Below, piece by piece: positions 16,829-25,962 of a DNA stretch of 64,000 bases. How positions within the stretch are numbered: position 1 is the first letter of the stretch; each line of letters begins with the position of its first letter. The notes under the pieces were generated by a model that was given only the letters and a program-made list of their open reading frames with translations, was not told the origin of the DNA and did no database searches. Source of the stretch: JAFAYN01 sp963733105 (GTDB lineage Bacteria; Gemmatimonadota; Gemmatimonadetes; Longimicrobiales; Longimicrobiaceae); assembly GCA_963733105.1 (NCBI GenBank), contig CAVTCB010000023.1:124001-188000 (forward strand), in the 5' to 3' direction. The position numbers and the translations under genes are program-made.

Positions 16829-18604
16829 GTGAGCGGCCGTCCCCGGCTGCGCGCCGACCAGAAGCTCTTCCTCAGCTACCTCGCCCTCATCGGGGCGGCC
16901 ATCGCGTCGCTCACGCTGGGGGTGGGGACCCTCCTGCGCCACCAGCTCACCGACATGGCGGCGGACGCCCTCCGCCGCGAGCTCGCCCTCGCCGTCGACC
17001 TCCAGCGCCGCGATCCCGGCTCCCCGCCGGACGAGCTGGCGGACCGCCTCGGCGCCCTGAGCGGCCGCCGCGTCACCCTGGTGGCCCGGGACGGGAGGGT
17101 GCTGGGCGACTCGGAGCGGGACGGGGCCGCCCTGGCCGCCATGGAGAACCACGCCGACCGACCGGAGGTGCGCGCCGCGCTCGCGGGGCGGGTGGGGCGC
17201 TCGGTGCGCTTCAGCACCTCGGTGGGCACCGACGAGCTGTACGTGGCCGCCCCCGGCGCCGGGGGCGGGGTGGTGCGCCTGGCCGTTCCCCTGCGCGAGA
17301 CGGCCCGCGCCGTGTCCCGGGTGCAGCGGGGGATCTCCGGGGTGGGGATCGCCGCCATGGCGTTCGCGGGGCTCCTCTCCTTCGCCTTCAGCTTCGCCGT
17401 CACCCGTCCGCTGCGCCACGTGGTGGCCGTGGCGCGCGACCTGGCCCGCGGCGACCTGTCGCGGCGCGTGCAGGCCCCCTACCGCGACGAGATCGGGGAG
17501 CTGGGGACGGTGCTGGACTCGCTGGCCGCGCAGCTGCAGCGGCGCCTGGGGCAGCTGGAGGGGGAGCGCGCCGAGATGCAGGCGCTGATCGACTCCATGG
17601 CAGAGGGGGTGCTGGCGCTGGGGGCGGACGGCACGGTGCGCCGCGCCAACCCCGCCGCCCGGCGGATGTTCGGGCTGGACCGGGACCCCCGCGGCCTCAC
17701 CCCGAGCGAGATCGCCCGCCGCCCCGGCTTCCTCCGGGTGGTGGAGCGGGCGCTGGCCGGGGAACAGGTGTCCCCCGCGGAGCTGGTGCACGACGGGCGG
17801 CACTTCCTTTCCACCGCGCAGCCCCTGGCCGGGGGCGGCGCGGTGCTCGTGTTCCTGGACGTGTCGGCGCTGCGGCGGCTGGAGGACGTGCGCCGCGACT
17901 TCGTGGCCAACGCCTCGCACGAGCTGAAGACGCCGCTCACCGCCATCCGCGGCTACAGCGAGACGCTCCTGGACGAGAACCTCCCCCCGGAGCTGCGGCG
18001 CCGCTTCGCCGAGGTGGTGAAGGGGAACGCGGACCGGCTGCAGCGCATCGTGGACGACCTGCTGGACCTGTCGCGCATCGAGTCGGGGGGGTGGCGCGCG
18101 GAGCCGGAGACGGTGGAGGTGGAGGAGGCGGCGGGCGAGGCGTGGTCCACGCTGGAGCGGGAGGCGGAGGAGAAGGGGGTGGGCTTCGCGGTGGAGGTCT
18201 CTCCCGGGTGCCGGCACGTCCACGCCGACCCGTCGGCGCTGCGGCAGGTCTTCACCAACCTGTTCCACAACGCCCTCCGGCACACCGGGCCGGGTGGGGA
18301 GGTCGCGGTGGCGGCCCGGTGCGCGCCCCCCCCGCGCGAGGGGGCGGCGGGCCGCTGGGTGCAGGTGGAGGTGCGCGACACGGGGAGCGGGATCCCGGCG
18401 GTGCACCTCCCGCGCATCTTCGAGCGCTTCTACCGGGTGGACACGGGGCGCTCCCGCGCGGAAGGCGGGACGGGGCTGGGGCTCGCCATCGTGCGCCACC
18501 TGGTGGAGAGCCACGGCGGGCAGGTGGAGGCGGAGAGCGAGCTGGGGCGGGGGACCGCCGTCCGCTTCACCCTCCCGGCGGCGGAGGAGGAGCCGGCGGG
18601 GTAG
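16829..18604 (+). CDS. phoR: phosphate regulon sensor histidine kinase PhoR
   Basis: A 591-residue membrane kinase, GTG start. One membrane helix near 12-34, an extracytoplasmic region of about 120 residues, a second helix near 168-192, a HAMP linker (TRPLRHVVAVARDLARGDL), a PAS domain (about 240-345), HisKA with His364 in ANASHELKTPLTAIRGYSETLL, and an ATPase domain with NLFHNALRHT, DTGSGIP and GTGLGLAI. This order matches PhoR, except that the periplasmic loop is larger than in the enterobacterial protein, as is common outside Proteobacteria. Its partner is PhoB just upstream; PhoU and PstB (38 kb) would restrain it when phosphate is plentiful. Its 3' end overlaps by 38 bases the end of the converging phosphoesterase gene. 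Confidence 0.9.
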   Translation: MSGRPRLRADQKLFLSYLALIGAAIASLTLGVGTLLRHQLTDMAADALRRELALAVDLQRRDPGSPPDELADRLGALSGRRVTLVARDGRVLGDSERDGAALAAMENHADRPEVRAALAGRVGRSVRFSTSVGTDELYVAAPGAGGGVVRLAVPLRETARAVSRVQRGISGVGIAAMAFAGLLSFAFSFAVTRPLRHVVAVARDLARGDLSRRVQAPYRDEIGELGTVLDSLAAQLQRRLGQLEGERAEMQALIDSMAEGVLALGADGTVRRANPAARRMFGLDRDPRGLTPSEIARRPGFLRVVERALAGEQVSPAELVHDGRHFLSTAQPLAGGGAVLVFLDVSALRRLEDVRRDFVANASHELKTPLTAIRGYSETLLDENLPPELRRRFAEVVKGNADRLQRIVDDLLDLSRIESGGWRAEPETVEVEEAAGEAWSTLEREAEEKGVGFAVEVSPGCRHVHADPSALRQVFTNLFHNALRHTGPGGEVAVAARCAPPPREGAAGRWVQVEVRDTGSGIPAVHLPRIFERFYRVDTGRSRAEGGTGLGLAIVRHLVESHGGQVEAESELGRGTAVRFTLPAAEEEPAG

Positions 18605-19353
18605 GCGCCGCGCCCCCCGTCCGCAGGTACTCGGCGAAGTCGTCGGGGAGGCCGCTCCGGCGAATTCCCTCCATCGCCCGCTCCAGGTCGTACTCCACGC
18701 GCACGTGCTCCACCTCCGGGGTATCTCCGGTCATGTCCAGGAGCACGTACCCCGCCCGCCAGTCCCCGTCCTTGGGCCGCCCCACCGACCCGGTGTTCAC
18801 GAAGCCGGACCCCCTCCACCTCCCGGTGCCAGGGCCTGTGGGTGTGCCCGAAGCAGACCACGTCCCCCGCCCGCGCCCCCGCCTGCTCCGCCATCTTCAG
18901 GCAGAACGCGTCGTCCCGGTCCTCCGTCCAGTAGAGCGTGTTGAGCGTGGGCGTGCCGTGCACCAGCACCACGCGCGGCCCGGGCGCGTGCCCGCCCCGC
19001 GGCCGCAGGTCGATGCGGAAGGGGAGCGCCGCCAGGTGCCGCTTCGTCTCCGCGGAGGTGTGCCGGCGCGTCCAGTCGTAGCTCAGGTGCGACAGCTCCT
19101 CCTGCCGCGGGTCCTCGTACCGGCACCCGCAGTGCCTGTAGTCGGTCGCCACGGTGGAGTCGTAGTTCCCGGCGACGCCCTCGACGCGGCGCTCGCGGAG
19201 GAGGGCGACCGTCTCGTCGGGCCAGGGGGCGTAGCCCACCAGGTCGCCCAGGTGGTAGACGGCGTCCACGTCCCGCTGCTCGCCGACGTGGGCGAGCACC
19301 GCTTCCAGGGCGGGGAGGTTGGCGTGGACGTCGGAGAGGAGCGCGTAGCGCAT
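18567..19353 (-). CDS. metallophosphoesterase, frameshifted in this sequence
   Basis: A calcineurin-like phosphoesterase of about 261 residues. Metal-binding motifs are in order: LLSDVHANLPAL at the start, HLGDLVGY, GNYDS, LVHGTP and GHTHRPW. The reading frame breaks just after HREVEGV: the next expected residues FVNTGSVGRP continue in another frame, because one extra base lies within 18804-18808. Removing it restores a full-length enzyme that ends at 18567. This is one of seven similar +1 insertions in the window, so sequence error is more likely than a true pseudogene. ATG 19353 gives the standard family N-terminus. The family includes nucleotidases and phosphodiesterases; substrate unknown. 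It converges on phoR. Confidence 0.8.
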
Positions 19354-19615
19354 GGGTCGGATGGGGGCTGGTCGGGTTGTCGGGTACGGGACATGGCCGC
19401 CACGCCCTGTCCCGCGGATGTCCCGGAGGGCTGGGTCGGTCCTGGGTCGGCCCGGGTCCGCGGTGCTGGAGAAACTCAGCGGCTGCGGGCCTTCTCGCAA
19501 GCTCCCGCCCCCGGCACGACGATTGCCCCCAGGGGCGCGCTGCCGCTCCTCCCCGCGAGGAGCCCCCCTCCGCCGGTCCCGCGCGGCGCCATCCCACCCG
19601 TTATCTGGAGAATCC
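19354..19615. other. divergent intergenic region
   Basis: A 262-base gap between two outward-facing genes (phosphoesterase and metallopeptidase). It contains a small hairpin at 19545-19563 (gctcctc/gaggagc) but no clean PHO-box pair. I saw no gene in it. Confidence 0.5.
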
Positions 19616-22492
19616 ATGTCCGCAACGTCCGAGTTCCGCATCGTCGGAGCACTGCTCGACCCCGCCACCGGCCTCCCCGTGCCGGGACTGCTGGTGAAGG
19701 CCTTCGACCGCGACTTCTTCCGGGAGCAGCCGCTGGGAGAGGGGCTCAGCGGCCCCCACGGCGAGTACGAGATCCGCTTCGGACGGGACGGGTTCACCGG
19801 CCCGCTGATCCGGCTGGAGCACTGTCCCGACATCTTCCTGCGCGTGTTCGACCCGGAAGGGCGCATGGTGGTCTCCACCGAGGAGTCGGTGGTGGTGAAC
19901 GCGGACCATGAGACCCGCATCGACGTGGCGGTGAAGGGCTGGAGGGCCCCGGCGCAGGACTCGCTCTTCGGGGAGCCTGTGGACCTGGCCGCCGCGGCCC
20001 GGCTCACGGCGGCGGAACTGGTGCAGGCCTACCGGTTCCTGCGGGGGCGGGAGGCGCGTCTGGAGCGGCCGGAGCTGGTCCGGCAGGCGTTTCCCGGACT
20101 GTTCCGGCGCCCCGCGCCGTGGGACGACTGCGCCGAGGGCCGGCTGGAGGTGTTCCGCTACCTGCTCAAGGAGCGCGGCGCGTTCGACGCGGACGTGGGC
20201 GACGCGGACGACTTCCCGGCCGGGACCGGGATCAAGGACTTCTTCACCGCCAACGTGTGGGTGAGGTACACCACCGACGCCGGCTCCGTACACGCCGTGG
20301 GTGCCGCGCTCCCCGCGGCCGACGCGCCGTTCGCCCTGAGCGACGGCACCGTCATCGGGACCGTCCGCGCCAACCTGGCGGACCTGCACGCGGACAACAC
20401 CGAGGTGGCCCCCGCGTACGTGCAGAAGGTGGGGATCATCGCCGAGCACGCGCTCTCCCGCTTCGTCGGACCGCAGTTCGGCTTCCGCGACCCGCGAAAC
20501 GGCGCCGCGCGCATGGAGTACCGCGTCCTGGAGCAGGGCCCCGGGCTCGCCGGCGGGACGCGCGGCGACTGGAGCCACGTGGAAGTGGACCCCGGCAACG
20601 GCGACCTGCAGAACCTGCACACGATCCCCCACGAGATGTTCCACCAGGTGCAGTACCGCTACAACGACACGGTCTTCCGCTCGGGGATCTACGGGGCGCT
20701 CCGCGAGGGGGGGGCGCGGCTGATCGAGGACTGCATCAACGACCAGCCCAACCGCTGGGCGCTCCAGGCGCAGCAGATCATGAACGGCCCCGGCCAGTCG
20801 CTCCTCGACGCGACCGGGGGGCCCAGCACCCCCATCAACTACGCGGCGGGGCTCTTCTGGAAATACCTGGCCGAGCAGCACAGCGAGCGTACCGGCGCGG
20901 CGGACGAGCCGGCCATCGGCGTCGACGCCTACCGCCGGGTCCTGGAGGCCAGCGCCACCGTGCTTCCCGGAGACCCCGGCGTGGGATACGCCCCCTCCAC
21001 GCTGCGCACCGCCCGCCGCGCCATGCCCTGGTACGGCAGCTTCGACGAGTTCCACTTCTACGACGCTGCCCGCACCGAGCTGGGCTCCAACGAGGTGACC
21101 TGGGGCAACTACCTCCTCGCCAACTTCCTGCACGGCACTGCCAACCCCGTCGCGGACCGGCGTTTCGAGTACATGGAGGACGAGCACGCCGTCACCTTCC
21201 CCGCGGGTGGGCTGGCCGCGGTGGCGAAGCTCGCGGTGCTGCAGGCGGCGGTGGCGCCCGGTAACCAGATCACCCTGGCGCAGGGCACCAGCACCTCGCG
21301 AATGGTTCCCAACCAGGCGGCGTACTCCGCCACCTACTTCCGCATCACCCCCGGCGCCCCCGCGCCGCGCATGCTGCGCGTCGACTTCACGGCCGCGGCC
21401 GCCCTCTCCGACCCGCTGGTGCACGTCGTCCGGCTGGGGCCCGGCTCCGCGCTGGTGGACGTGCACCGCTCGGACGCGACCACCTGGTCCAAGACCATCC
21501 ACGTGGGCGGGCTGGAGTCGGTGGTGGTGATCGTATCGGCGCGTACGGCGGCGGGCGGCTTCACCGTCCAGTTCGACGAGGTGGCGAGCGCCACCGACGT
21601 CATGGCCACCCGCTGGAACTCGGTGGTGGGGACGGAATACGAGGTGGATCCGCGCGGCTGGGCGTGGACGTGGGTGTCCCCCGACGTGATGGTGGACACC
21701 GACGACGACCTGCTCGCCGACACCGAGGTTCTCTTCGGCGTGGACAACAAGCTCAAGGTGCGGCTGCGCAACCGCGGCAACGCGGCGGCCGATGACATCC
21801 AGGTGGAATTCTGGTACCAGAAGGCCACCCCGTTCCTGACCGCTGCCGGCTGGATCCCGGTGCAGGACGCCGCGCTGGTCACCCAGGTGGTGACCGGCGA
21901 GTCCCTGGCCCCGCGCGGCTCTCCCGGGGACGAGAAGTGGGTCTCGGTGAACTGGGCGCCCGTGGACGACGGCACGCACCACCCTCACTGGTGCGTCAAG
22001 GTGCGGATCACCGTCCCCGGGGATCCGAACGCGGACAACAAGGTGGTGCTGAGCAACTTCGGCAACGTCGTGGTGGACCCCGACGGCGACGGTGACCGTG
22101 TCCTTCTCCTCCTCCGCAGCGTCGAGGGGCGCTATCGTGACCGCCTGCACGTGCTGCCGCGCGGAACCGACTGGACCTTCGGCGAGGCCAAGGTGGCCGG
22201 CGATCCCTTCGGTCCGCGCGGGGACCCGCCGCACGCGTGCGCCTGCGGCCCGCGGCCGGAGTCGCTCCTCCCCACGCGCGTCAGCTTCGCCACCCTCCCG
22301 CTGGTGCGCGCCGGGCTGCGGGCGTGGGATGGCGTGAAGCGCACCACCGATCCCGAGGCGGGCAGCTACTACCCGGTGCGCCCGGACACGCTCCCCCCCG
22401 GCGTGGACCCGGCGTCGCTGGTCACCGTCGCCCACCTGGTGGACGGCCGGCCGGTCGGCGGGATGACGTACCGCGTGGTCCGGAAGGACTGA
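19616..22492 (+). CDS. putative zinc metallopeptidase with N-terminal transthyretin-like domain
   Basis: A 958-residue protein. The first 100 or so residues look like a transthyretin/prealbumin-type beta-sandwich (VGALLDPATGLPVPGLLVKA, GEYEIRFGRDGF). In the middle is IPHEMFHQVQYRYN with His339, Glu340 and His343 as an HExxH site; Glu364 (in ALREGGARLIED) 25 residues on is a candidate third ligand, as in gluzincins. The C-terminal third is beta-rich with VRLRNRGNAAADDIQVEFWY, a CARDB-like interaction domain. There is no signal peptide or membrane helix, odd for such a protein, so it may act inside the cell or leave by a non-classical route. ATG 19616 follows CTGGAG. A strong terminator follows. 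I know no characterised homologue of the whole architecture. Confidence 0.7.
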   Translation: MSATSEFRIVGALLDPATGLPVPGLLVKAFDRDFFREQPLGEGLSGPHGEYEIRFGRDGFTGPLIRLEHCPDIFLRVFDPEGRMVVSTEESVVVNADHETRIDVAVKGWRAPAQDSLFGEPVDLAAAARLTAAELVQAYRFLRGREARLERPELVRQAFPGLFRRPAPWDDCAEGRLEVFRYLLKERGAFDADVGDADDFPAGTGIKDFFTANVWVRYTTDAGSVHAVGAALPAADAPFALSDGTVIGTVRANLADLHADNTEVAPAYVQKVGIIAEHALSRFVGPQFGFRDPRNGAARMEYRVLEQGPGLAGGTRGDWSHVEVDPGNGDLQNLHTIPHEMFHQVQYRYNDTVFRSGIYGALREGGARLIEDCINDQPNRWALQAQQIMNGPGQSLLDATGGPSTPINYAAGLFWKYLAEQHSERTGAADEPAIGVDAYRRVLEASATVLPGDPGVGYAPSTLRTARRAMPWYGSFDEFHFYDAARTELGSNEVTWGNYLLANFLHGTANPVADRRFEYMEDEHAVTFPAGGLAAVAKLAVLQAAVAPGNQITLAQGTSTSRMVPNQAAYSATYFRITPGAPAPRMLRVDFTAAAALSDPLVHVVRLGPGSALVDVHRSDATTWSKTIHVGGLESVVVIVSARTAAGGFTVQFDEVASATDVMATRWNSVVGTEYEVDPRGWAWTWVSPDVMVDTDDDLLADTEVLFGVDNKLKVRLRNRGNAAADDIQVEFWYQKATPFLTAAGWIPVQDAALVTQVVTGESLAPRGSPGDEKWVSVNWAPVDDGTHHPHWCVKVRITVPGDPNADNKVVLSNFGNVVVDPDGDGDRVLLLLRSVEGRYRDRLHVLPRGTDWTFGEAKVAGDPFGPRGDPPHACACGPRPESLLPTRVSFATLPLVRAGLRAWDGVKRTTDPEAGSYYPVRPDTLPPGVDPASLVTVAHLVDGRPVGGMTYRVVRKD

Positions 22493-22521
22493 GGCTCACG
22501 GCCGTACCACGAGCGACAGGG

Positions 22522-22550
22522 CAGGAGCGTCCGGGCGACGCTCCTGTTCT
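22522..22550 (+). terminator. rho-independent terminator after the metallopeptidase
   Basis: A perfect ten-base stem (caggagcgtc / gacgctcctg) with loop cgggc, followed by ttcttcgtt. It begins 29 bases after the stop and separates the metallopeptidase gene from the PHO-box-controlled porin gene. Confidence 0.85.
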
Positions 22551-22551
22551 T

Positions 22552-22613
22552 CGTTACAGACCGGTTACTCGCGCGTGACGGGGTTTGACCGCTCCGTCGC
22601 CACCTTGTAGCAT
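22552..22613 (+). promoter_or_regulatory. candidate PHO box and promoter of the porin gene
   Basis: Direct repeat CGTTACA-gacc-GGTTACT at 22552-22569, repeat distance 11. It is followed 15 bases later by TTGACC (22585-22590), a 17-base spacer and TAGCAT (22608-22613), a usable -35/-10 pair. The same 11-bp-spaced motif recurs before four other phosphate-related genes. Confidence 0.65.
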
Positions 22614-22681
22614 TCGCGAGCGCCGCCGTCCGCCCGCCGGACGGCGGTGTCGTTTGCCGAATCCCCCACGGACGGAAGGGA

Positions 22682-23758
22682 ATGCCGAAGAACATGGGAA
22701 GCCGCGCGCCGCTGCTGGGTCTCGTCCTGTCGCTCGCCGTGGCCGGCGGGGCGGCGGCGCAGCAGCCGGTCGTATTCCGCTCCAACGCGCTGGAGGTGTC
22801 CGTCAACGGGCGCGTGCAGACGCAGCTCAACACCACCACGGTGGAGACCGAGCCCGCCGCCGAGATCGCGCTGCGGCGCGTGCGGCTGGAGGCCACGGTG
22901 AAGGTGAACGAGTGGGTCACCGGGAAGATCCAGCCGGACTTCGCCGGGAGCCGCGTCACCCTCAAGGACGCCTGGGTGAAGTTCGCCTTCGCGCCCGGGC
23001 TCCAGCTCCTCGCCGGGCAGGCCCACCGTCCCTTCGGCACCATCGTCCAGACCAGCTCCGCCCGCATCCTCCCCGTCGAGCGCGGCGCCCGCATCCGCGG
23101 GCTGTCGGGGGCGCTGGACCACCACAACCTGATCGTGGACCTGGGCTACGCCGACCGCGACGTGGGAATCCAGCTCCTCAGCGACCCGGAGCGGGTGTTC
23201 TCCTACGCCGCGGGGGTGTTCAACGGCCCCGCTCGCGCCCAGGCCGCGGAGCTGGACAGCTACCAGCTCGCCGCCCGCGCCGCCTTCCGCCCGGCGAAGC
23301 GGCTCAGGGTGGGGGCCTCCTACTCCGGCCGCGACTTCGTGGTGACCGAGGGGGAGCCGGAGGAGAGCCGGCGGCTGCTGTGGGGGAACGCCGTGGCGCT
23401 GGACGTGGAGTACGGCGCCTACGCCCCGGGGCTGCACCTGGTGGGAGAGCTGTCGTACGGGGACTACAACCCCTCCGTGGACGCCCGCTTCCTGGGCGCG
23501 CAGGGGTGGCTCGGCTACCGCACCGGCGCGCTGGGGCGGCGCCTCACCGCCGCCGAGCCGGTGCTGCGCCTGAGCCACGGCGACCCGAGCGCCAACGGGA
23601 AGGGGGACGAGGACGGCGGCGGGACGCTGGTGACGCCGGGGCTCAACTTCTACTTCGGCCCCCTCAACCGCATCATGCTCAACTACGACCTCTGGCTCCC
23701 CGACGCCGGCGGCGACCGCGAGGGGAGCTTCAAGGCCCAGTTCCAGGTGGCGTTCTAA
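22682..23758 (+). CDS. phosphate-selective porin O/P family outer-membrane protein
   Basis: A 358-residue beta-barrel porin resembling the OprO/OprP (Porin_O_P) family, which forms anion channels for phosphate or pyrophosphate. It has a signal peptide (LLGLVLSLAVAGGAAAQ), alternating hydrophobic strands such as ALRRVRLEATVKVNEWVTGK and KFAFAPGLQLLAGQAHRPFG, and the C-terminal Phe (QFQVAF) recognised by the BAM complex. ATG 22682 and ATG 22694 are both possible; the second gives a tighter signal peptide. The PHO box 110 bases upstream supports induction by phosphate starvation. The porin would admit phosphate to the periplasm for capture by PstS. R0 and R1 repeats follow. Confidence 0.8.
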   Translation: MPKNMGSRAPLLGLVLSLAVAGGAAAQQPVVFRSNALEVSVNGRVQTQLNTTTVETEPAAEIALRRVRLEATVKVNEWVTGKIQPDFAGSRVTLKDAWVKFAFAPGLQLLAGQAHRPFGTIVQTSSARILPVERGARIRGLSGALDHHNLIVDLGYADRDVGIQLLSDPERVFSYAAGVFNGPARAQAAELDSYQLAARAAFRPAKRLRVGASYSGRDFVVTEGEPEESRRLLWGNAVALDVEYGAYAPGLHLVGELSYGDYNPSVDARFLGAQGWLGYRTGALGRRLTAAEPVLRLSHGDPSANGKGDEDGGGTLVTPGLNFYFGPLNRIMLNYDLWLPDAGGDREGSFKAQFQVAF

Positions 23759-23764
23759 GCCGGG

Positions 23765-23859
23765 CCCCCCACCCCCGGCCCCTCCCCCACAAGGGGGGAG
23801 GGGAGCACGGCAACGGCCCCCCCACCCCCGACCCCTCCCCCGCAAGCGGGAGAGGGGAG
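23765..23859. repeat. two G-rich hairpin repeats (family R0, copies 2-3)
   Basis: Two units in the same (C-rich on +) orientation, 23765-23805 and 23817-23859, each with C-run, short loop and G-run arms (cctcccccac/aaggggggagggg; acccctcccccgc/gcgggagagggg). The minus strand carries the quadruplex-like G-runs. They follow the porin gene and adjoin an R1 repeat. Confidence 0.7.
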
Positions 23860-23887
23860 AACTACAAAAGACGAGACACGGTAAGCA

Positions 23888-24029
23888 GTTGCGTGAGGGA
23901 TGCGAGCCCGAAGGGGCGAGACCCGCGCGCAGTTTGCGCGGGGCTCGACTCCGTTGGACACGGTTGTATCGTGTCCTACGGAGCCGCAGCCCGACCCCCG
24001 CGCCAGCGGGGGGCACGCCCGAACCCTGC
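23888..24029 (+). repeat. structured dispersed repeat (family R1, copy 1)
   Basis: A roughly 140-base element with at least three nested or consecutive stems: gcgcgc-agttt-gcgcgg; a long arm with ctccgt...ggacacg / cgtgtcc...acggag around gttgtat; and cccgcgccagcggg. Four further copies lie at 28741 (inverted), 32093, 48019 (inverted) and 50945, and paired bases change together between copies. Short open frames through it are artefacts. Confidence 0.8.
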
Positions 24030-24040
24030 CCTCATCCCGT

Positions 24041-24541
24041 CTATTGCGCTGCCGGGCTCAGGAGCCAGTCGTGCTCCCACAGCCCCCCGTGCCCGTGCTG
24101 CCGCAGCACCGCCGCGACCTGCGCCCAGTGGCGGATCCCGTGGACCAGGGTGTGGACCACCACCGTGTGCGCGCGCGACTCGATGCGGCCGAGCTTGCGG
24201 GTGTCCGACACCAGCACCCGGTCGAGCGCCTCGGGGGAGGCCTCGAGGAGAAAGCGGTCGCGCAGCGAGGCCGCGGCCCGGTGGATCTCCCACAGCTCCT
24301 CCACGGTCCCGTCCGCCAGCTCCTCGTACCCGGTCACGGGGAGGCCGAGGAGCCGCTCCGCGTAGCGCAGCTCGACCGCGAAGACGTGCTTGACCAGGGT
24401 GCGCACCGTCCCCTCGGCGCCCGGGCCGAGCGGGAGGTCGAGCACCCCGGCCGGCGCGCTCCCGAACCACTCCCGCCACCGCTCCGTTTCCCCGTCCACG
24501 TACCCCGCGAGCACCCCGATCTCCACGGTCGGTGCAGCCAT
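24041..24541 (-). CDS. DinB family protein
   Basis: A 166-residue four-helix-bundle protein of the DinB/YfiT type. These proteins bind a metal with three histidines and include bacillithiol- or mycothiol-type thiol transferases; most are uncharacterised. Visible ligands are His in LVKHVFAVELRY near 49 and two in HTLVHGIRHWAQ near 130-134. Length is typical. The ATG at 24541 follows a good GGAGGA site. It is transcribed toward the R1 repeat and is divergent from a PLP-enzyme gene, with 124 bases between. No cofactor pathway genes nearby indicate which thiol it would use. Confidence 0.82.
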   Translation of the reverse strand: MAAPTVEIGVLAGYVDGETERWREWFGSAPAGVLDLPLGPGAEGTVRTLVKHVFAVELRYAERLLGLPVTGYEELADGTVEELWEIHRAAASLRDRFLLEASPEALDRVLVSDTRKLGRIESRAHTVVVHTLVHGIRHWAQVAAVLRQHGHGGLWEHDWLLSPAAQ

Positions 24542-24665
24542 GCGACGTCCTCCTGTGCCGGAAGGTGGTGTTCCGCTCTCCCGCCGCATCTTGCAGCCCC
24601 GGCGCGACGTCGTCAATCTCACCGCTCCGCACGGTCGACGCGTCTTACCTGGAGGGATCGAAACC

Positions 24666-25787
24666 ATGGAGAAGCACCCGTCCTCGATCAGGCCGGAATC
24701 GTGGCTCGTCTCGGCGGGCCGCGATTCCGGGCCCGGCGCTCCGCTGAACGTACCGCTGGTCCCCGCCTCCAACTTCGTCCTCGGCGCGGGGCGCGCGTAC
24801 TCGCGCGACGACGGTACCCCGACCTGGGAAGCGCTCGAAGACATCGTCGGCGGGCTCGAGGCCGGGAGGGCCGTGGCGTTCGCCTCCGGGATGGCCGCCA
24901 TCGCCTCCGTGTTCGACCGGCTCCCGGCGGGCGCCGTCGTGGTGCTCCCCGACGACTGCTACCAGGGGGTCGCGGGCCTCGTGGCCGCGGGCGCGGAGAG
25001 GGGGCGCTGGTCGGTGCGGCGCGTGGCGGTGGACGACACCGCCGGCTGGGTCCGCGCCTGCGGCGACGCCGACCTGGTCTGGCTCGAGTCGCCGTCGAAC
25101 CCGCTGCTCACGGTGGCGGACCTGGAGGCCGTCTGCGCGGCGCCCCGCAGGCCCGGGACGATCGTGGCGGTGGACAACACCTTCGCCACGCCCCTGAACC
25201 AGCAGCCGCTCGAGCTCGGCGCCACGGTGTCGCTGCAGTCGGCGACCAAGCTCATCGGCGGCCACTCCGACCTCCTGGCCGGGGTCGCCACGACCCGGGA
25301 CGACGCGCTCTGGCACGCCCTCCGGGAGTCGCGCGAGCTGAACGGCGCGACGCCCGGAACGCTCGAAGCCTTTCTCGCCGTGCGCGGCGCGAGAACCCTC
25401 GCGCTCCGCCTGCAGCGCGCCCAGGAGACGGCCCAGCTGCTCGCGGAGTGGCTCGAGGCGCACCCGCGGGTCGGCCGCGTCCGCTACCCGGGACTCCCCT
25501 CGCACCCCACGCACGCGGTCGCCCGGCGCGTGCTCAGGGGCTTCGGGACCGTCATCTCCTTCGACCTCCTCGGAGGGGCCGAGGTCGCCGACGCGGTCTG
25601 CGGGGGCGTCCGGCTCATCCGCCACGCCACCAGCCTCGGAGCGGTGGAATCGACCATGGAGCGCAGGGCCGCGGTCCCGGGGCAGGGACACCTCCCCCCT
25701 TCGCTCCTCCGGCTCAGCGTCGGGATCGAGGACGCCGGAGACCTCCGGGCCGACCTCGACGCGGCGATCCGCTCCGCCGCGCCGTGA
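24666..25787 (+). CDS. Cys/Met metabolism PLP-dependent enzyme (cystathionine synthase/lyase family)
   Basis: A 373-residue fold-type I pyridoxal-phosphate enzyme of the MetB/MetC/MetY family (trans-sulfuration). Evidence: FASGMAAIASV near 79 for cofactor phosphate binding, ESPSNPLL near 144, DNTFATPLNQQPLELGA near 172, and the Schiff-base lysine in QSATKLIGGHSD near 200. The C-terminal RLSVGIED is also typical. Family members make cystathionine from an activated homoserine or cleave it; which reaction applies cannot be read here. ATG 24666 follows GGAGG by 11 bases. The gene is alone, with no methionine operon next to it. The next gene downstream is the PHO-box TonB receptor. Confidence 0.88.
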   Translation: MEKHPSSIRPESWLVSAGRDSGPGAPLNVPLVPASNFVLGAGRAYSRDDGTPTWEALEDIVGGLEAGRAVAFASGMAAIASVFDRLPAGAVVVLPDDCYQGVAGLVAAGAERGRWSVRRVAVDDTAGWVRACGDADLVWLESPSNPLLTVADLEAVCAAPRRPGTIVAVDNTFATPLNQQPLELGATVSLQSATKLIGGHSDLLAGVATTRDDALWHALRESRELNGATPGTLEAFLAVRGARTLALRLQRAQETAQLLAEWLEAHPRVGRVRYPGLPSHPTHAVARRVLRGFGTVISFDLLGGAEVADAVCGGVRLIRHATSLGAVESTMERRAAVPGQGHLPPSLLRLSVGIEDAGDLRADLDAAIRSAAP

Positions 25788-25834
25788 CGCCGCGACGGGA
25801 AAGCGTCGCTCCCGTCGCCTGAACCGTGTGCACT

Positions 25835-25852
25835 CGTTACCTCCCGGTGACG
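25835..25852 (+). promoter_or_regulatory. candidate PHO box before TonB receptor
   Basis: Direct repeat CGTTACC-tccc-GGTGACG with 11-base periodicity, 110 bases before the receptor ATG and 48 bases after the end of the PLP-enzyme gene. No convincing -10 element was seen at the ideal distance. Confidence 0.6.
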
Positions 25853-25962
25853 GGTTCGGCTCCGCTTCGATGGGATGCGCAGGTAGCCTTCCGGTGCGAC
25901 TGCCGCGGGGGGCGGGCCGGACGGGCCCGCATCCCCGAGATCCCATCGAGATCCGAGACGAG

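Noticed and set aside
23889..24365. Open frames beginning MREGCEPEGARP and similar, in several places
   Set aside because: They run through R1 repeats and then antisense to real genes; the same peptide appears at each copy because the DNA repeats, not because a protein is conserved.
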